Shown one piece after another: positions 1 to 8,773 of a DNA stretch of 64,000 nucleotides. Origin of the DNA: Herbiconiux moechotypicola (lineage in GTDB: Bacteria; Actinomycetota; Actinomycetes; Actinomycetales; Microbacteriaceae); assembly GCF_024979255.1 (NCBI RefSeq), contig NZ_JANLCN010000002.1, positions 186,001-250,000 on the forward strand. The letters are read 5' to 3'. The first letter of the stretch is position 1; each line of letters begins with the position of its first letter. The notes beneath the pieces were generated by a model. The model worked only from the letters and a program-made list of their open reading frames with translations, made no database searches and had not been told where the DNA came from. The position numbers were made by a program, and so were the translations under genes.

Positions 1-150
1 GACCTGGTGGCGGGCGACACCCTCTGGGTGAATCTCGACCACGGGCAGAACGGGCTCGGGTCGGGGTCGTGCGGGCCCGGCGTGCTGCCGGCGGAGCGGT
101 TGCTCGCGGCGTCGATCTCGTACTCGGTGAAGCTGCGCGTGGTGCGGTAG
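1..150 (+). CDS. Beta-galactosidase (glycoside hydrolase family 2), C-terminal fragment
   Basis: Only the last 49 codons are in the window; the gene begins upstream of base 1. The visible reading frame contains LDHGQNGLGSGSCGPG, which resembles the C-terminal beta-sandwich domain of LacZ-type GH2 enzymes, where an LDxxQxGxGGxxSWG-like segment is typical. It ends at a TAG. The family hydrolyses terminal beta-galactosides; the exact substrate cannot be judged from this tail. The next gene is a FadR-type GntR regulator on the opposite strand, convergent with it, so shared regulation is not implied. Confidence 0.75.
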   Translation, partial: DLVAGDTLWVNLDHGQNGLGSGSCGPGVLPAERLLAASISYSVKLRVVR

Positions 151-217
151 GGCGGGTGGGGGCAGGACCTCGGCGGCACGGTCGTCGGGACCTGCCGCGG
201 GCTGGCGCGGTCGCCCG

Positions 218-892
218 TCAGTCGTCGCCGAGCAGGATGGCGGCGGCGGCGATCATCTCGAGCATGCGCTCGCGCATGTGGCCGATGTGCTTCTTCACGG
301 CCGGCTCGATGGCGGCGGCGTCGTTCGCGACCATGGCGCGGTAGAGCTCGTCGTACTCCTCTGCACAGGAGCGCAGGCGGCTCTGCAGCGAGGCGGCGCG
401 CAGCCAGAAGCGCTGGATGCGGCGGCGGGTCTCGCGCACGGTCTCGGCCACGAGCACGTTACCGGCGAGGGCGTTGGCGGAGCGGTGGAACAGCTGGTCG
501 GCCAGCGCCCAGGCGGCGCGGTCGTCGCGCCCGGCCGCCGCATACATGTCGTCGACGTAGCCCTTCAGCACGGCCGCGTCGGCGTCGGTGAGCGTGGAGG
601 CCGCCTTGCGGCAGATGTAGGTGTCGAGCAGCTCGAGCAGGTCGCAGGCGTCGTTCACCTCGGTCGCGGTGAGCTGAGACACGGTGAAGCGCGCGTTGTC
701 GGTGCGCTTGACCAGCCCTTCTTTCTCGAGCCTCTGCAGGGCCTCGCGCACCGGAGTGCGGGAGATGCCGAGCTGCTGCGCGAGCCGGTTCTCTGACAGC
801 GGTGAGCCGGAGCGCAACCGGAAGCCCGTGATCTCGGCGAGCAGCCATTCGTAGGCGTCGTCGACCCTCGTACTCGATTCCGCTGCCGCCAT
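218..892 (-). CDS. GntR-family transcriptional regulator, FadR/FCD subfamily
   Basis: The 224-residue protein has an N-terminal winged helix-turn-helix (ISRTPVREALQRLEKEGLV, about residues 45-65) and an all-helical C-terminal FCD ligand-binding domain (about 85-215), the normal size and layout for FadR-type repressors that sense small organic acids. The ATG at 892 was preferred over the GTG six bases upstream because GGAAGG lies about nine bases before the ATG but only three before the GTG. A -10-like TACACT sits just upstream. It is divergent from the Lrp-type gene at 973, so the two share a roughly 80-bp regulatory interval. The ligand and target genes are unknown. Confidence 0.88.
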   Translation of the reverse strand: MAAAESSTRVDDAYEWLLAEITGFRLRSGSPLSENRLAQQLGISRTPVREALQRLEKEGLVKRTDNARFTVSQLTATEVNDACDLLELLDTYICRKAASTLTDADAAVLKGYVDDMYAAAGRDDRAAWALADQLFHRSANALAGNVLVAETVRETRRRIQRFWLRAASLQSRLRSCAEEYDELYRAMVANDAAAIEPAVKKHIGHMRERMLEMIAAAAILLGDD

Positions 893-913
893 GTCCACCC
901 ACCTTCCGACTCC

Positions 914-919
914 AGTGTA
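914..919 (-). promoter_or_regulatory. Candidate -10 element of the FadR-type regulator
   Basis: On the minus strand the hexamer TACACT fits the actinobacterial TANNNT -10 pattern. It would start the transcript about 15 bases before the ATG at 892, leaving a short leader that contains GGAAGG. Confidence 0.45.
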
Positions 920-959
920 GCCGGGCTTGAATACAGCTCGGTCGACGGGCGCGATGGCG

Positions 960-965
960 TACCAT
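960..965 (+). promoter_or_regulatory. Leaderless-type -10 element of the Lrp/AsnC gene
   Basis: TACCAT ends seven bases before the ATG at 973, the spacing at which transcription starts at the start codon itself. No Shine-Dalgarno sequence is visible. Confidence 0.5.
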
Positions 966-972
966 CAGCGGA

Positions 973-1401
973 ATGGACGCCCTCGATCACCGCATCATCG
1001 ATCTCCTCAAGATCAACTCGCGCAGCGGCTACGGCGACATCGGTCAGGTGGTGGGCCTCTCGGCCTCCGCCGTGAAGCGCCGCATCGATCGGCTCGTGGC
1101 CGACAACATCATCACGGGGTTCACCATCCAGCTGAACCCCGCCCTCGACGGTTCGGTGACGGAGGCCTACGTGGAGCTGTTCTGCCGCGGCACCGTGGCG
1201 CCGGCCGAGCTCAAACGCATCCTCTCGGGGGTGCCCGAGGTGGTCGACGCGGGGACGGTCACGGGCAGCGCGGACGCGATCGTGCACATCCGCTCGCGCG
1301 ACATCCCGAGTCTCGAAGACGCGCTGGAGCGCGTGCGCATCGCCCCCAACGTCGACCACACGCGGAGCGCGATCGTGCTCTCCAACCTCATCCGGCGCTG
1401 A
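973..1401 (+). CDS. Lrp/AsnC-family transcriptional regulator
   Basis: This 142-residue protein has the standard Lrp layout. An N-terminal helix-turn-helix (DHRIIDLLKINSRSGYGDIG, then LSASAVKRRIDRL, about residues 4-45) is followed by a RAM/Lrp-AsnC effector domain (about 65-140) with the typical VPEVVDAGTVTGSADAIVHI segment. Such proteins form octamers or dimers and respond to amino acids. The convergent neighbour beyond the next gene is putA, and Lrp-type activators commonly control putA in other bacteria, so proline control is a reasonable guess but is not shown here. The stop codon is eight bases before the next GntR gene, so the two are probably co-transcribed. Confidence 0.9.
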   Translation: MDALDHRIIDLLKINSRSGYGDIGQVVGLSASAVKRRIDRLVADNIITGFTIQLNPALDGSVTEAYVELFCRGTVAPAELKRILSGVPEVVDAGTVTGSADAIVHIRSRDIPSLEDALERVRIAPNVDHTRSAIVLSNLIRR

Positions 1402-1409
1402 GGCCGACC

Positions 1410-1793
1410 GTGGCAGAGCTGCTCGGCATCGCGGTCGAGATCGACCCGTCAGCGTCGACGCCGCCGTTCGAACAGCTGCGGGTGCGGATGCGCGACGCCG
1501 TGGAGAGCGGCGAACTGGCTGCGGGGGCCCGGCTGCCCACGGTGCGGGCGCTGGCCGGGGAGCTGGGTCTCGCCGTCAACACGGTCGCGCGCAGCTATCG
1601 CGAGTTGGAGGCCGACGGGGTGATCGAGACCCGGGGGCGCCTCGGCTCGTTCGTCTCGACCACGGGCTCACCGGCCCGGCGCGAGCTGCAGCGGGCCGCG
1701 CGCGCCTACGCCGACCGGGCTGCCGCGCTCGGCATCCCTGCCGATCACGCCGTGGAGTTGGTGGAGGCGGCGCTCCGCTCGCCGTCGGCCTGA
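1410..1793 (+). CDS. GntR-family transcriptional regulator, YtrA subfamily
   Basis: The GTG start at 1410 lies nine bases after the Lrp gene stop and gives a 127-residue protein; the frame is open further upstream but that part overlaps the Lrp gene. It has one winged helix-turn-helix (SGELAAGARLPTVRALAGEL, then NTVARSYRELEADGVIETRG, about residues 25-75) followed by a short helical tail, with no FCD or UTRA domain. That size is typical of YtrA-type GntR repressors. These usually control adjacent ABC transporters, but none is next to it here; the nearest is at 11237. Confidence 0.88.
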   Translation: MAELLGIAVEIDPSASTPPFEQLRVRMRDAVESGELAAGARLPTVRALAGELGLAVNTVARSYRELEADGVIETRGRLGSFVSTTGSPARRELQRAARAYADRAAALGIPADHAVELVEAALRSPSA

Positions 1794-1826
1794 CCTCGCC
1801 GGTGCGCCTCGGTGCGCAGCGGGGCG

Positions 1827-4800
1827 TCAGCCGCCGTAGACGGTGGGGAACAACCGCGCGCCGAGCCCGGTGGGCGTGCCGAAGCGGTGATCGGTGACGC
1901 TGACGGACTGTTCAACGAGGAACGGCAGCAACTCGATGCGGCCCGAACGCGTGGCCTCGCCCGCGTACACCGCGACGTCGCACCGGCCGTGGAGCGCCTC
2001 GGAAAGCGCCGCCGCGTCTCCACCGATCGACCGTACCCGGCCGACGCCGCCCTGCGCATCCACCCCTGCAGCGGCGTCGCCGCGGCCAGACCCGACCAGG
2101 GCGTCGACCCGCCTCAGCCAGGCCTCGTCGTTCTCGATGACCACCGTGATGCCCCGCTCCTTGAGGTGCAGCCGCAGCGGTTTCGGCAGCTTGAGCGCCG
2201 AACTCACGCTGACCGCCGACCGGGCCAGGGTCGCGGCCGCCAGCACCCGCACGAGTTCGTGCAGCGGCCGGCCCTCGGCCAGCCTGATGGCCACCGGAAC
2301 CGCCCGGTAGCGCAGCACGTCGGCTTCGACCCCGAGCGCCGAGGGGTCGGCGGCGGCGTAGGCCGTGCGCCACACCGCCTCGTCGCTCTTGGCCCCCCGG
2401 CGTGCGGCATCGAAGTCGCTCCACTCCAAGCCGGCCGTGGAGGCCTCCAGCAGTGCGACCACCCGCGGATCGAGCCCGGCCAGACTGAGTCCGTCGCTCG
2501 ACTCGCCTGGCTCGTTCTCCCACGAACCCAGCCGGATGAGATGGTTCGGCCCACCGGCCTTGGCACCCGGACCCACGACCGAGCGCTTCCAGCCACCGAA
2601 CGGCTGACGGCGCACGATCGCGCCGGTGATGCCACGGTTGACGTAGAGGTTTCCAGCCTCGACACCCGCGATCCACCGCTCGATCTCCTCGGGGTCGAGC
2701 GAGTGCAGCCCGGCGGTGAGCCCGAACTCCACGGCGTTCTGCTGTTCGATGGCCTTCTCGAGGGTGGAGACGTGCATGATGCCGAGCACCGGCCCGAAGT
2801 ACTCGGTGAGGTGGAAGGCCGATCCCGGCAGCACACCCTGCTTCAGTCCCGGGCTCCAGGTCTGGCCTTCAGGGTCGAGCTTCTTCGGCTCGACCAGCCA
2901 GCTCTCTCCCCCGCCGAGGGTGGTGAGAGCCTCGAGGAGCTTCCCCTCGGCCGGCTCGACGAGAGGGCCCACCTGTGACAGGGGATCGGATGCCGGACCG
3001 ACGCGCAAGGACCGCACCGCATCGACGAGCTGCCGCCGGAACCGCTTCGACCGCGCCACCGACCCCACCAGGATGACGAGGCTCGCCGCCGAGCACTTCT
3101 GCCCCGCGTGCCCGAAGGCGCTCGCGACGATGTCGGCCACCGCCAGATCGAGGTCGGCACTCGGCGTGACCACGATCGCGTTCTTGCCGCTGGTCTCCGC
3201 GTGCAGGGCGAGCGAGGGCCGCCACGAGCGGAACAGCTCGGCGGTCTCGTACGACCCGGTGAGCAGCACCCGCTCGACGCGCTCGTCGACCACGAGCGCC
3301 CGGCTGAGCTCCCCCTCCTCGACGTCGACCAGCGTGAGCACCTCGCGCGGGACCCCGGAGGCCCACAGAGCCTCGACCAGTACCGCGGCTGACCGGCGGG
3401 ACTGCGGCGCGGGCTTCACCACGACCGCGCTCCCCGCGGCGAGCGCCGCGAGAATCGACCCGGCGGGAATGGCCACGGGGAAGTTCCAGGGTGGTGCCAC
3501 GAGCGTGACCGCCACCGGCACGAACCGCGCGCCGTCGACCCGGTCGAGTTCCAGGGCGCTCTGGGCGTAATAGTGGGCGAAGTCGACCGCCTCGCTCACC
3601 TCGGGGTCGGCCTGGTCGAGGGTCTTGCCCGTCTCGGCGACCATCACCTCGACGAGCCGATCACGATCGGCCTCCAGAGCGTAGCCGGCGCGGCGCACAT
3701 ATCCGGCCCGCTCCTCGGCGGAACGCTCACCCCACTCGCGACCGGCCACCACCGCGCGGGCGAGCACCTCGTCGAGTCGCTGCACATCGTCGACCCGGCT
3801 CGCGCGAAGGGTGTCCTCGCCCAGATCGTGCTCCTCACCGGCGGCGGCCACGCGCGCGAGGATTCGGCGCCCCCACTCGCGGTTGCCGGCCAGCGACGGA
3901 TCGGTGTCGGGCGTGTTGTGGAACTCCCCCGACACCCGCACCAGGTCGTCGGTGAGCCTGTTCTGCGTGCGATGCGGCGGCCCTGGTTCGTCGTCGGTGT
4001 CGGCGAAGAGCTCGAGCGAGGCGAGGAAGCGGTCACGCTCTTTCGCGAACACCGCGGGGTCGACCCCGATGTCGAACAGCGACGACATGAAGTTCTCGGC
4101 CGAGGAGTTCTCTTCGAGCCTCCGCACCAGGTAGCCGATGGCCACGTCGAACTCGGCAGGTGCGACCACCGGCGTGTAGAGCAGCAGGGAGCCGACCGTC
4201 GCCCGCACGGCCTCGGCCTGAGCGGTGGCCATGCCCAGCAGCATCTCGACGTCGATCGCCTCGGTGACACCCCTGCTCTCCGCGAGCAACCACGCCCAGG
4301 CGAGGTCGAACAGGTTGTGGCCGGCGACTCCGATGCGCAGGGCGTCGGTGTGCCCTGGCCGCAGCGCCCACTCGAGCATGCGCTTGTAGTTGGCGTCGGT
4401 CTCGACCTTCTCGCCGTAGGGTGCGGGCGGCCAGCCGTGCAGCGCCGCATCGACCCGCTCCATGGCGAGGTTGGCGCCCTTCACCACGCGCACCTTCACC
4501 GGTGCGCCTCCCCGCGCGCGCCGCGCCGCCGCCCAGGCCTGCAGGCGCTGGAGTGCGTCGAAGGAGTCGGGCAGGTAGGCCTGCAGCACGACCCCTGCCT
4601 CCACGTCGAGCAGCTCCTCCTGGTCGAGCAGCTTCTGGAACACCGCGAGGGTGAGGTCGAGATCGCGGTACTCCTCCATGTCGAGGTTGAGGAAGGTGCG
4701 GCCGGCCGCACCTTCGGGCGACTCGACGATCCCCTTGCGCGAGGCGACCCGGTACAGCGGTGTGAGGGTGTGCACCACGCGCTCGACCGTCTCGTCGAAG

Positions 4801-5399
4801 GCCCACATCGACAGTCCCGCCGCGATCGACGACACCTTCACCGACACGTAGTCGATGTCGGGACGCTGCACCAGCCTGGTGATGCCGGTGAGCCGTCGTG
4901 CCGCCTCCTGCTCGCCGAGCACCGCCTCGCCCAGCAGATTGACGTTGAGGCGCACCGACCCCCCGTCGGGCCGCTCCCGCAGCTTCGCGATGGCGGGACC
5001 GAGCTTGGCCGGCCTCGCGTCGACCACGAGGTGCCCCACCATCTCTCTCAGCACCTTGCGCGCGATCGGCACCACGACCCCGGGCACTACCTCGCCCATC
5101 GCGCCGCCCGCGCTGACCGCGGCGCGCAACGGCGCCGGGAGGAAGCGCGGAGTGTGCGCGGCGAGCCCCGAGAGGCTCCGGCCCGCGACGAACAGGTCTT
5201 CAGGGCGGGCGACGCCATCGACGAAGCCGAGGGTGAAGTCGAGCCCGTCAGGGTCTTTCAGAACCCCCGCGAGCCTCTGCGCCGCCGCGTCGGGCTGCTC
5301 GGCCCCCGCCGCATCGAGCCACTGCCGCGCCAGCGCCACTGCCGCGTCGCCGAGATCGGCGGGGGCGGGCTGCGGTGAGGCGGTGCGGGGCTCGGTCAT
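1827..5399 (-). CDS. putA: Bifunctional proline dehydrogenase / L-glutamate gamma-semialdehyde dehydrogenase
   Basis: The 1190-residue protein oxidises proline to glutamate in two steps with substrate channelling. The N-terminal half (about residues 30-430) is the FAD-dependent proline dehydrogenase barrel, with VKVVKGANLAMERVDA-like and IGVAGHNLFDLAWAWLL segments. The middle (about 470-960) is the NAD-dependent aldehyde dehydrogenase, with APPWNFPVAIPAGS, the glutamate in HAETSGKNA and the catalytic cysteine near residue 768 in GHAGQKCSAAS. The last 200 or so residues match the extra ALDH-like C-terminal domain of long PutA proteins. The ATG at 5399 was chosen because the next in-frame start 30 codons upstream lies inside the opposite promoter. 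No N-terminal DNA-binding domain is present, so it is unlikely to autoregulate as in enteric bacteria. Confidence 0.95.
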   Translation of the reverse strand: MTEPRTASPQPAPADLGDAAVALARQWLDAAGAEQPDAAAQRLAGVLKDPDGLDFTLGFVDGVARPEDLFVAGRSLSGLAAHTPRFLPAPLRAAVSAGGAMGEVVPGVVVPIARKVLREMVGHLVVDARPAKLGPAIAKLRERPDGGSVRLNVNLLGEAVLGEQEAARRLTGITRLVQRPDIDYVSVKVSSIAAGLSMWAFDETVERVVHTLTPLYRVASRKGIVESPEGAAGRTFLNLDMEEYRDLDLTLAVFQKLLDQEELLDVEAGVVLQAYLPDSFDALQRLQAWAAARRARGGAPVKVRVVKGANLAMERVDAALHGWPPAPYGEKVETDANYKRMLEWALRPGHTDALRIGVAGHNLFDLAWAWLLAESRGVTEAIDVEMLLGMATAQAEAVRATVGSLLLYTPVVAPAEFDVAIGYLVRRLEENSSAENFMSSLFDIGVDPAVFAKERDRFLASLELFADTDDEPGPPHRTQNRLTDDLVRVSGEFHNTPDTDPSLAGNREWGRRILARVAAAGEEHDLGEDTLRASRVDDVQRLDEVLARAVVAGREWGERSAEERAGYVRRAGYALEADRDRLVEVMVAETGKTLDQADPEVSEAVDFAHYYAQSALELDRVDGARFVPVAVTLVAPPWNFPVAIPAGSILAALAAGSAVVVKPAPQSRRSAAVLVEALWASGVPREVLTLVDVEEGELSRALVVDERVERVLLTGSYETAELFRSWRPSLALHAETSGKNAIVVTPSADLDLAVADIVASAFGHAGQKCSAASLVILVGSVARSKRFRRQLVDAVRSLRVGPASDPLSQVGPLVEPAEGKLLEALTTLGGGESWLVEPKKLDPEGQTWSPGLKQGVLPGSAFHLTEYFGPVLGIMHVSTLEKAIEQQNAVEFGLTAGLHSLDPEEIERWIAGVEAGNLYVNRGITGAIVRRQPFGGWKRSVVGPGAKAGGPNHLIRLGSWENEPGESSDGLSLAGLDPRVVALLEASTAGLEWSDFDAARRGAKSDEAVWRTAYAAADPSALGVEADVLRYRAVPVAIRLAEGRPLHELVRVLAAATLARSAVSVSSALKLPKPLRLHLKERGITVVIENDEAWLRRVDALVGSGRGDAAAGVDAQGGVGRVRSIGGDAAALSEALHGRCDVAVYAGEATRSGRIELLPFLVEQSVSVTDHRFGTPTGLGARLFPTVYGG

Positions 5400-5405
5400 G
5401 CTCCG

Positions 5406-5411
5406 AGGATA
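5406..5411 (-). promoter_or_regulatory. Leaderless-type -10 element of putA
   Basis: TATCCT on the minus strand is six bases before the putA ATG at 5399. It lies only 18 bases from the -10 element of the divergent gene at 5442, so the two promoters must overlap. Confidence 0.55.
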
Positions 5412-5429
5412 GGTCGTGCACCGCGCCAG

Positions 5430-5435
5430 TAGGCT
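5430..5435 (+). promoter_or_regulatory. Leaderless-type -10 element of the FAD oxidoreductase
   Basis: TAGGCT is followed after six bases by the ATG at 5442. No ribosome-binding site intervenes. Confidence 0.6.
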
Positions 5436-5441
5436 CAGGGC

Positions 5442-7028
5442 ATGCAGGCTGTGGAGAACTTCGATGCCGTGATCGTCGGTGGAGGACACAACGGGCTGGT
5501 CGCCGCCGCCTATCTGGCCTCGGCAGGTCTCTCCGTACTGCTCCTCGAGCGCTCCGGGGAGCTCGGAGGAGCCGCGGTCTCCTCATATGCCTTCGAGGGC
5601 ATGGATGCGCGCCTCTCGCGGTACTCCTACCTGGTCAGCCTGCTGCCCCCGCGCATCATCGACGACCTCGGGCTCGACCTCACCCTCAAGCGCCGCCGCT
5701 ACTCCTCCTACACTCCCGTGCCGCACGGTACCGGCGGCCTCCTCATCGACAACGACGACTCCGCAGCCACCCGGGCATCGTTCGCCTCGATCGACGCGGA
5801 GGCCGACCACGCCGCCTACCAGCGCCTCGCCGCCGACCTCTCCCGTATCGCGACGGTGCTCTGGCCCACCCTCGCCGAGCCGCTCCCCACGCGAGCCGAG
5901 GCGCGGCGGATGCTCGGCGACGACGCCCTCTGGGAGGAGTTCTTCGAGCGCCCGCTCGGCGAGAGCATCCGTCGCCGCTTCACCCACGACCTGGTGCGCG
6001 GCGTGGTGGCCACCGATGCCCTCATCGGCACCTTCGCGAGCGTCGACGACGACTCGCTGGCCCAGAACATCTGCTTCCTCTACCACGTCATCGGGCAGGG
6101 CACCGGCGACTGGGACGTGCCGGAGGGCGGGATGGGCGCCGTGAGCGGCGAGCTCGAACGCGCCGCCCGGCTGGCCGGCGCCCGCCTGCGCACGAACTGC
6201 GAGGTGGTGCGCGTCACACCCGAGGGCGAGGTCGTCTACCTCGACCCCTCGACCGGTGCCGAGGTGACGGTGACGGCCACGCGCATCCTGTCGAACGTGG
6301 CACCGACCGTTCTCGACGCGCTGCTCGGCGAGACGGGCGGCACCGCCCCCGGCGAGCCGGCGCCCGAAGGTGCTCAGGTGAAGGTGAACCTCCTGCTGTC
6401 ACGTCTGCCCGTCCTCCGCGACCCCGCCGTCGCGCCCGAGGCCGCGTTCGGCGGCACCTTCCACATCAACGAACGGCTGAGCGATCTCGAACGCGCCCAC
6501 GCCGAGGCCGCGGCGGGAGCGCCGCCCGCCGTCGTCCCGGCCGAGATCTACTGCCACTCCCTCACCGACCCGAGCATCCTCTCGTCCGAGCTACAGCGGG
6601 CGGGTGCCCACACCCTCACCGTGTTCGCCCTGCACGTGCCGCACAGGCTGCTGCTCGCGGGTGCGACCGACCGCGAGCAGCTCCAGAGCGCGGTTCTGGA
6701 GTCGCTCGACAGCGTGCTCGGCGAGCCGATCGAGCCCCTGCTGCTGACGGATTCGCGGGGCCGGCCGTGCATCGAGACCAAGACCACCGCAGACCTCGAG
6801 GAGGCGCTCGCCCTGCCCGGCGGCAACATCTTCCACGGGGCACTCGGCTGGCCCTTCGCCGAGGACGGCGAGCAGCTGGATTCGGCCGCCGAGCGATGGG
6901 GCGTCGCCACGCGGCACCCGCGCATCCTGCTCTGCGGATCGGGCTCCCGCCGCGGCGGCGCGGTGTCGGGCCTCGGCGGCCACAGCGCGGCGATGGCGGT
7001 GCTCGAAGAACGCCTCGACTCCGTCTGA
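5442..7028 (+). CDS. FAD-dependent oxidoreductase, PYROXD2 / phytoene-desaturase-like
   Basis: The 528-residue protein begins with a Rossmann FAD-binding motif (DAVIVGGGHNGLVAAAYLAS, residues 7-27) followed by the acidic LLLER that binds the ribose. The C-terminal part has GGNIFHGALGWPF and LCGSGSRRGGAVSGLGGHSA, a signature shared by PYROXD2-like flavoproteins and carotenoid desaturases. There are no carotenoid genes nearby, so a role in carotenoid synthesis is not supported. The substrate is unknown. It is divergent from putA with overlapping promoters, which raises but does not prove a metabolic link to proline oxidation. Confidence 0.85.
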   Translation: MQAVENFDAVIVGGGHNGLVAAAYLASAGLSVLLLERSGELGGAAVSSYAFEGMDARLSRYSYLVSLLPPRIIDDLGLDLTLKRRRYSSYTPVPHGTGGLLIDNDDSAATRASFASIDAEADHAAYQRLAADLSRIATVLWPTLAEPLPTRAEARRMLGDDALWEEFFERPLGESIRRRFTHDLVRGVVATDALIGTFASVDDDSLAQNICFLYHVIGQGTGDWDVPEGGMGAVSGELERAARLAGARLRTNCEVVRVTPEGEVVYLDPSTGAEVTVTATRILSNVAPTVLDALLGETGGTAPGEPAPEGAQVKVNLLLSRLPVLRDPAVAPEAAFGGTFHINERLSDLERAHAEAAAGAPPAVVPAEIYCHSLTDPSILSSELQRAGAHTLTVFALHVPHRLLLAGATDREQLQSAVLESLDSVLGEPIEPLLLTDSRGRPCIETKTTADLEEALALPGGNIFHGALGWPFAEDGEQLDSAAERWGVATRHPRILLCGSGSRRGGAVSGLGGHSAAMAVLEERLDSV

Positions 7029-7047
7029 GCGGAGGATCTCGACGACA

Positions 7048-7066
7048 GCGCCTCAACGGGAGGCGC
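7048..7066. terminator. Hairpin between convergent genes, possible bidirectional terminator
   Basis: GCGCCTC and GAGGCGC form a perfect 7-bp stem with a 5-base loop, between the oxidoreductase stop and the convergent thioesterase stop. No T-run follows in either direction, so factor-independent termination is uncertain. Confidence 0.4.
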
Positions 7067-7089
7067 CTCCGCAGCAGCGCCTCAGCGCG

Positions 7090-7668
7090 TCACTCGCCCT
7101 CCCACCGGCTGGGTGCCGGCGTCTTCGTCGACGGCAGTTGCGCATCCCGCCCCCACTCGAGCAGCCACGCAGGCATGCGCGACGACTCCAGCTGACCGGG
7201 CGCCGACTCGCCCGGCGCGAGCCCGGCCAGCGCACGAAGCTCGTCCATCGGCACGATGCCGCCCGAGCGCTTGAGGAAGCGCGCCTTGATGTAGGCGCGG
7301 GCGTACACCTCCCCGCCCACCACGAAGCGCTGCTCCATGTAGACGGCCCGGTCGTCGAAACCGAGCGTGCGGGTCTCCACCGTGAAGCGCTGCCACAGCT
7401 GCAGCGAGCGCCGGAACGAGATGGTCTCGGAGACCACCACCGGGTACCAGCCGCGCTCCTTCAGCTGCGGCCAGGTGCGGCTGCGCAGCATGAGGTCGAG
7501 TCGCGCGATGTCGAGGATGGACAGGTAGACGCCGTTGTTCATGTGGCGCAGCACGTCGAGGTCGGTGGGCAGCACCCGGAACGGGGTGCTCGCCGTGTCC
7601 CAGAGGCCGAGCGGCGAGCGGAAGCGGGCGAGCAGCCCCTGCCAGAGCGTTCTGAAGAAGAAGTGCAC
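7090..7668 (-). CDS. Acyl-CoA thioesterase-like protein, hotdog fold
   Basis: The 192-residue protein carries a 4HBT/hotdog core (about residues 25-150) with DLDVLRHMNNGVYLSILDIA, the segment that in this superfamily supplies active-site Asp/Asn and the central helix. The GTG at 7668 (protein starting VHFFFRTLWQ) was preferred to an ATG 18 codons upstream, because the upstream residues look like non-conserved linker. Family members hydrolyse acyl-CoA thioesters or are relatives of mammalian THEM6. The actual acyl chain is unknown. It stands alone, convergent with the FAD oxidoreductase. Confidence 0.75.
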   Translation of the reverse strand: MHFFFRTLWQGLLARFRSPLGLWDTASTPFRVLPTDLDVLRHMNNGVYLSILDIARLDLMLRSRTWPQLKERGWYPVVVSETISFRRSLQLWQRFTVETRTLGFDDRAVYMEQRFVVGGEVYARAYIKARFLKRSGGIVPMDELRALAGLAPGESAPGQLESSRMPAWLLEWGRDAQLPSTKTPAPSRWEGE

Positions 7669-7766
7669 GGGTCGATCGTAGAGATCGGCACCGGATGCGC
7701 GCGATACGTTGCGGATGTGCACAATCAGCGCGGTGATCTCACCGAGGCGATCCGGCGACCCCCGAC

Positions 7767-7772
7767 TAAGAT
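7767..7772 (+). promoter_or_regulatory. Leaderless-type -10 element of trhO
   Basis: TAAGAT ends six bases before the GTG start at 7779. Confidence 0.55.
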
Positions 7773-7778
7773 CGCCGG

Positions 7779-8717
7779 GTGGCCACCCCGAAGATCATCC
7801 TCTACTACGTCTTCGCGCCCGTGGCCGACCCCGAGGCCGTGCGGCTGTGGCAGCGCGACCTCGCCGAGTCGCTGGGGCTCCGCGGCCGCGTCATCCTCTC
7901 CCCCCACGGCATCAACGGCACGCTCGGCGGCGAGCTCGACGCCGTGAAGCGCTACCTACGCAAGACGCGCGAGTTCGCACCCTTCCGCGAGCTCGACGTG
8001 AAGTGGAGCGAGGGCACCGGTCTCGAGGCCGGGCCTGCCTCGCGGCACACCCCGTATCGCGCGAGCATCGACTTTCCGCGGCTGAGCGTGAAGGTGCGCG
8101 ACGAGCTCGTGAGCTTCGGCGCTCCCGAGCAGCTGCGTGTCGACGCGGACGGCGTCGTGGGCGGCGGCGTGCGACTCGATCCGGATGCGCTCCACGCGCT
8201 CGTCGACGAACGGCGGGCCGCGGGCGAGGAGGTGGTGTTCTTCGACGGGCGGAACGCCTCGGAGGCCGCGATCGGCCGCTTCGAGAACGCGATCGTGCCC
8301 GAGGTGTCCACCACCCGCGACTTCGTGGGCGTGCTCGACTCGGGCGAGTATGACCACCTGAAGACGTCGACCGTGGTGACGTACTGCACGGGCGGCATCC
8401 GCTGCGAGGTGCTCTCCGCGCTGCTGCGCGACCGGGGGTTCGAGAACGTGTACCAGCTCGACGGCGGGATCGTGCGCTACGGGGAGCGCTTCGGCGACTC
8501 AGGGCTCTGGCACGGGTCGCTGGCGGTGTTCGACGGCCGCGAGTCGATCGCCTTCACCCCCGAGGCCACAGTGCTCGGCCGCTGCGTCGCGTGCGGCGCG
8601 CCCACCTCCCGGCAGCAGAACTGCGCCGACCCGTCATGCCGCGTGAGGCTGGGGGTGTGCGAGGGATGCGCGACTGTCGCGCCCCGTTGTCCACAGCACG
8701 CCGGCGCGGACGAATAG
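7779..8717 (+). CDS. trhO: tRNA uridine(34) hydroxylase TrhO (rhodanese-like, YceA family)
   Basis: The 312-residue protein has an N-terminal ferredoxin-like domain (about residues 1-95), a rhodanese domain (about 125-235) with the active-site loop [10 protein letters not shown], in which the catalytic cysteine is residue 203, and a cysteine-rich C-terminal tail ([24 protein letters not shown]) that probably binds zinc. TrhO makes 5-hydroxyuridine at the wobble position of several tRNAs using oxygen. The length and all landmarks match the family. The GTG start is set by the -10 element just upstream. It appears monocistronic. Confidence 0.93.
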   Translation: MATPKIILYYVFAPVADPEAVRLWQRDLAESLGLRGRVILSPHGINGTLGGELDAVKRYLRKTREFAPFRELDVKWSEGTGLEAGPASRHTPYRASIDFPRLSVKVRDELVSFGAPEQLRVDADGVVGGGVRLDPDALHALVDERRAAGEEVVFFDGRNASEAAIGRFENAIVPEVSTTRDFVGVLDSGEYDHLKTSTVVTYCTGGIRCEVLSALLRDRGFENVYQLDGGIVRYGERFGDSGLWHGSLAVFDGRESIAFTPEATVLGRCVACGAPTSRQQNCADPSCRVRLGVCEGCATVAPRCPQHAGADE

Positions 8718-8761
8718 TCCACAGGTTCCCGGCCGCGCACCCGCGACGGGTCGCCCGCCCG

Positions 8762-8767
8762 TAGGCT
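8762..8767 (+). promoter_or_regulatory. Leaderless-type -10 element of the ICL/PEP-mutase gene
   Basis: TAGGCT is six bases before the ATG at 8774. Confidence 0.6.
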
Positions 8768-8773
8768 CGGGCC

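Noticed and set aside
3573-5378. Open frame of about 600 codons antisense to putA
   Set aside because: It shows low-complexity translation without motifs, while the PutA frame carries all catalytic residues.
8687-8695. Perfect TTGTCCACA DnaA box at the end of trhO
   Set aside because: A single box in coding sequence; no cluster, AT-rich region or replication gene accompanies it.
8681-8720. Two CCACAG-containing 9-mers near the trhO stop as a replication or regulatory site
   Set aside because: The second copy has mismatches, spacing is irregular, and both occur within or next to ordinary codons.
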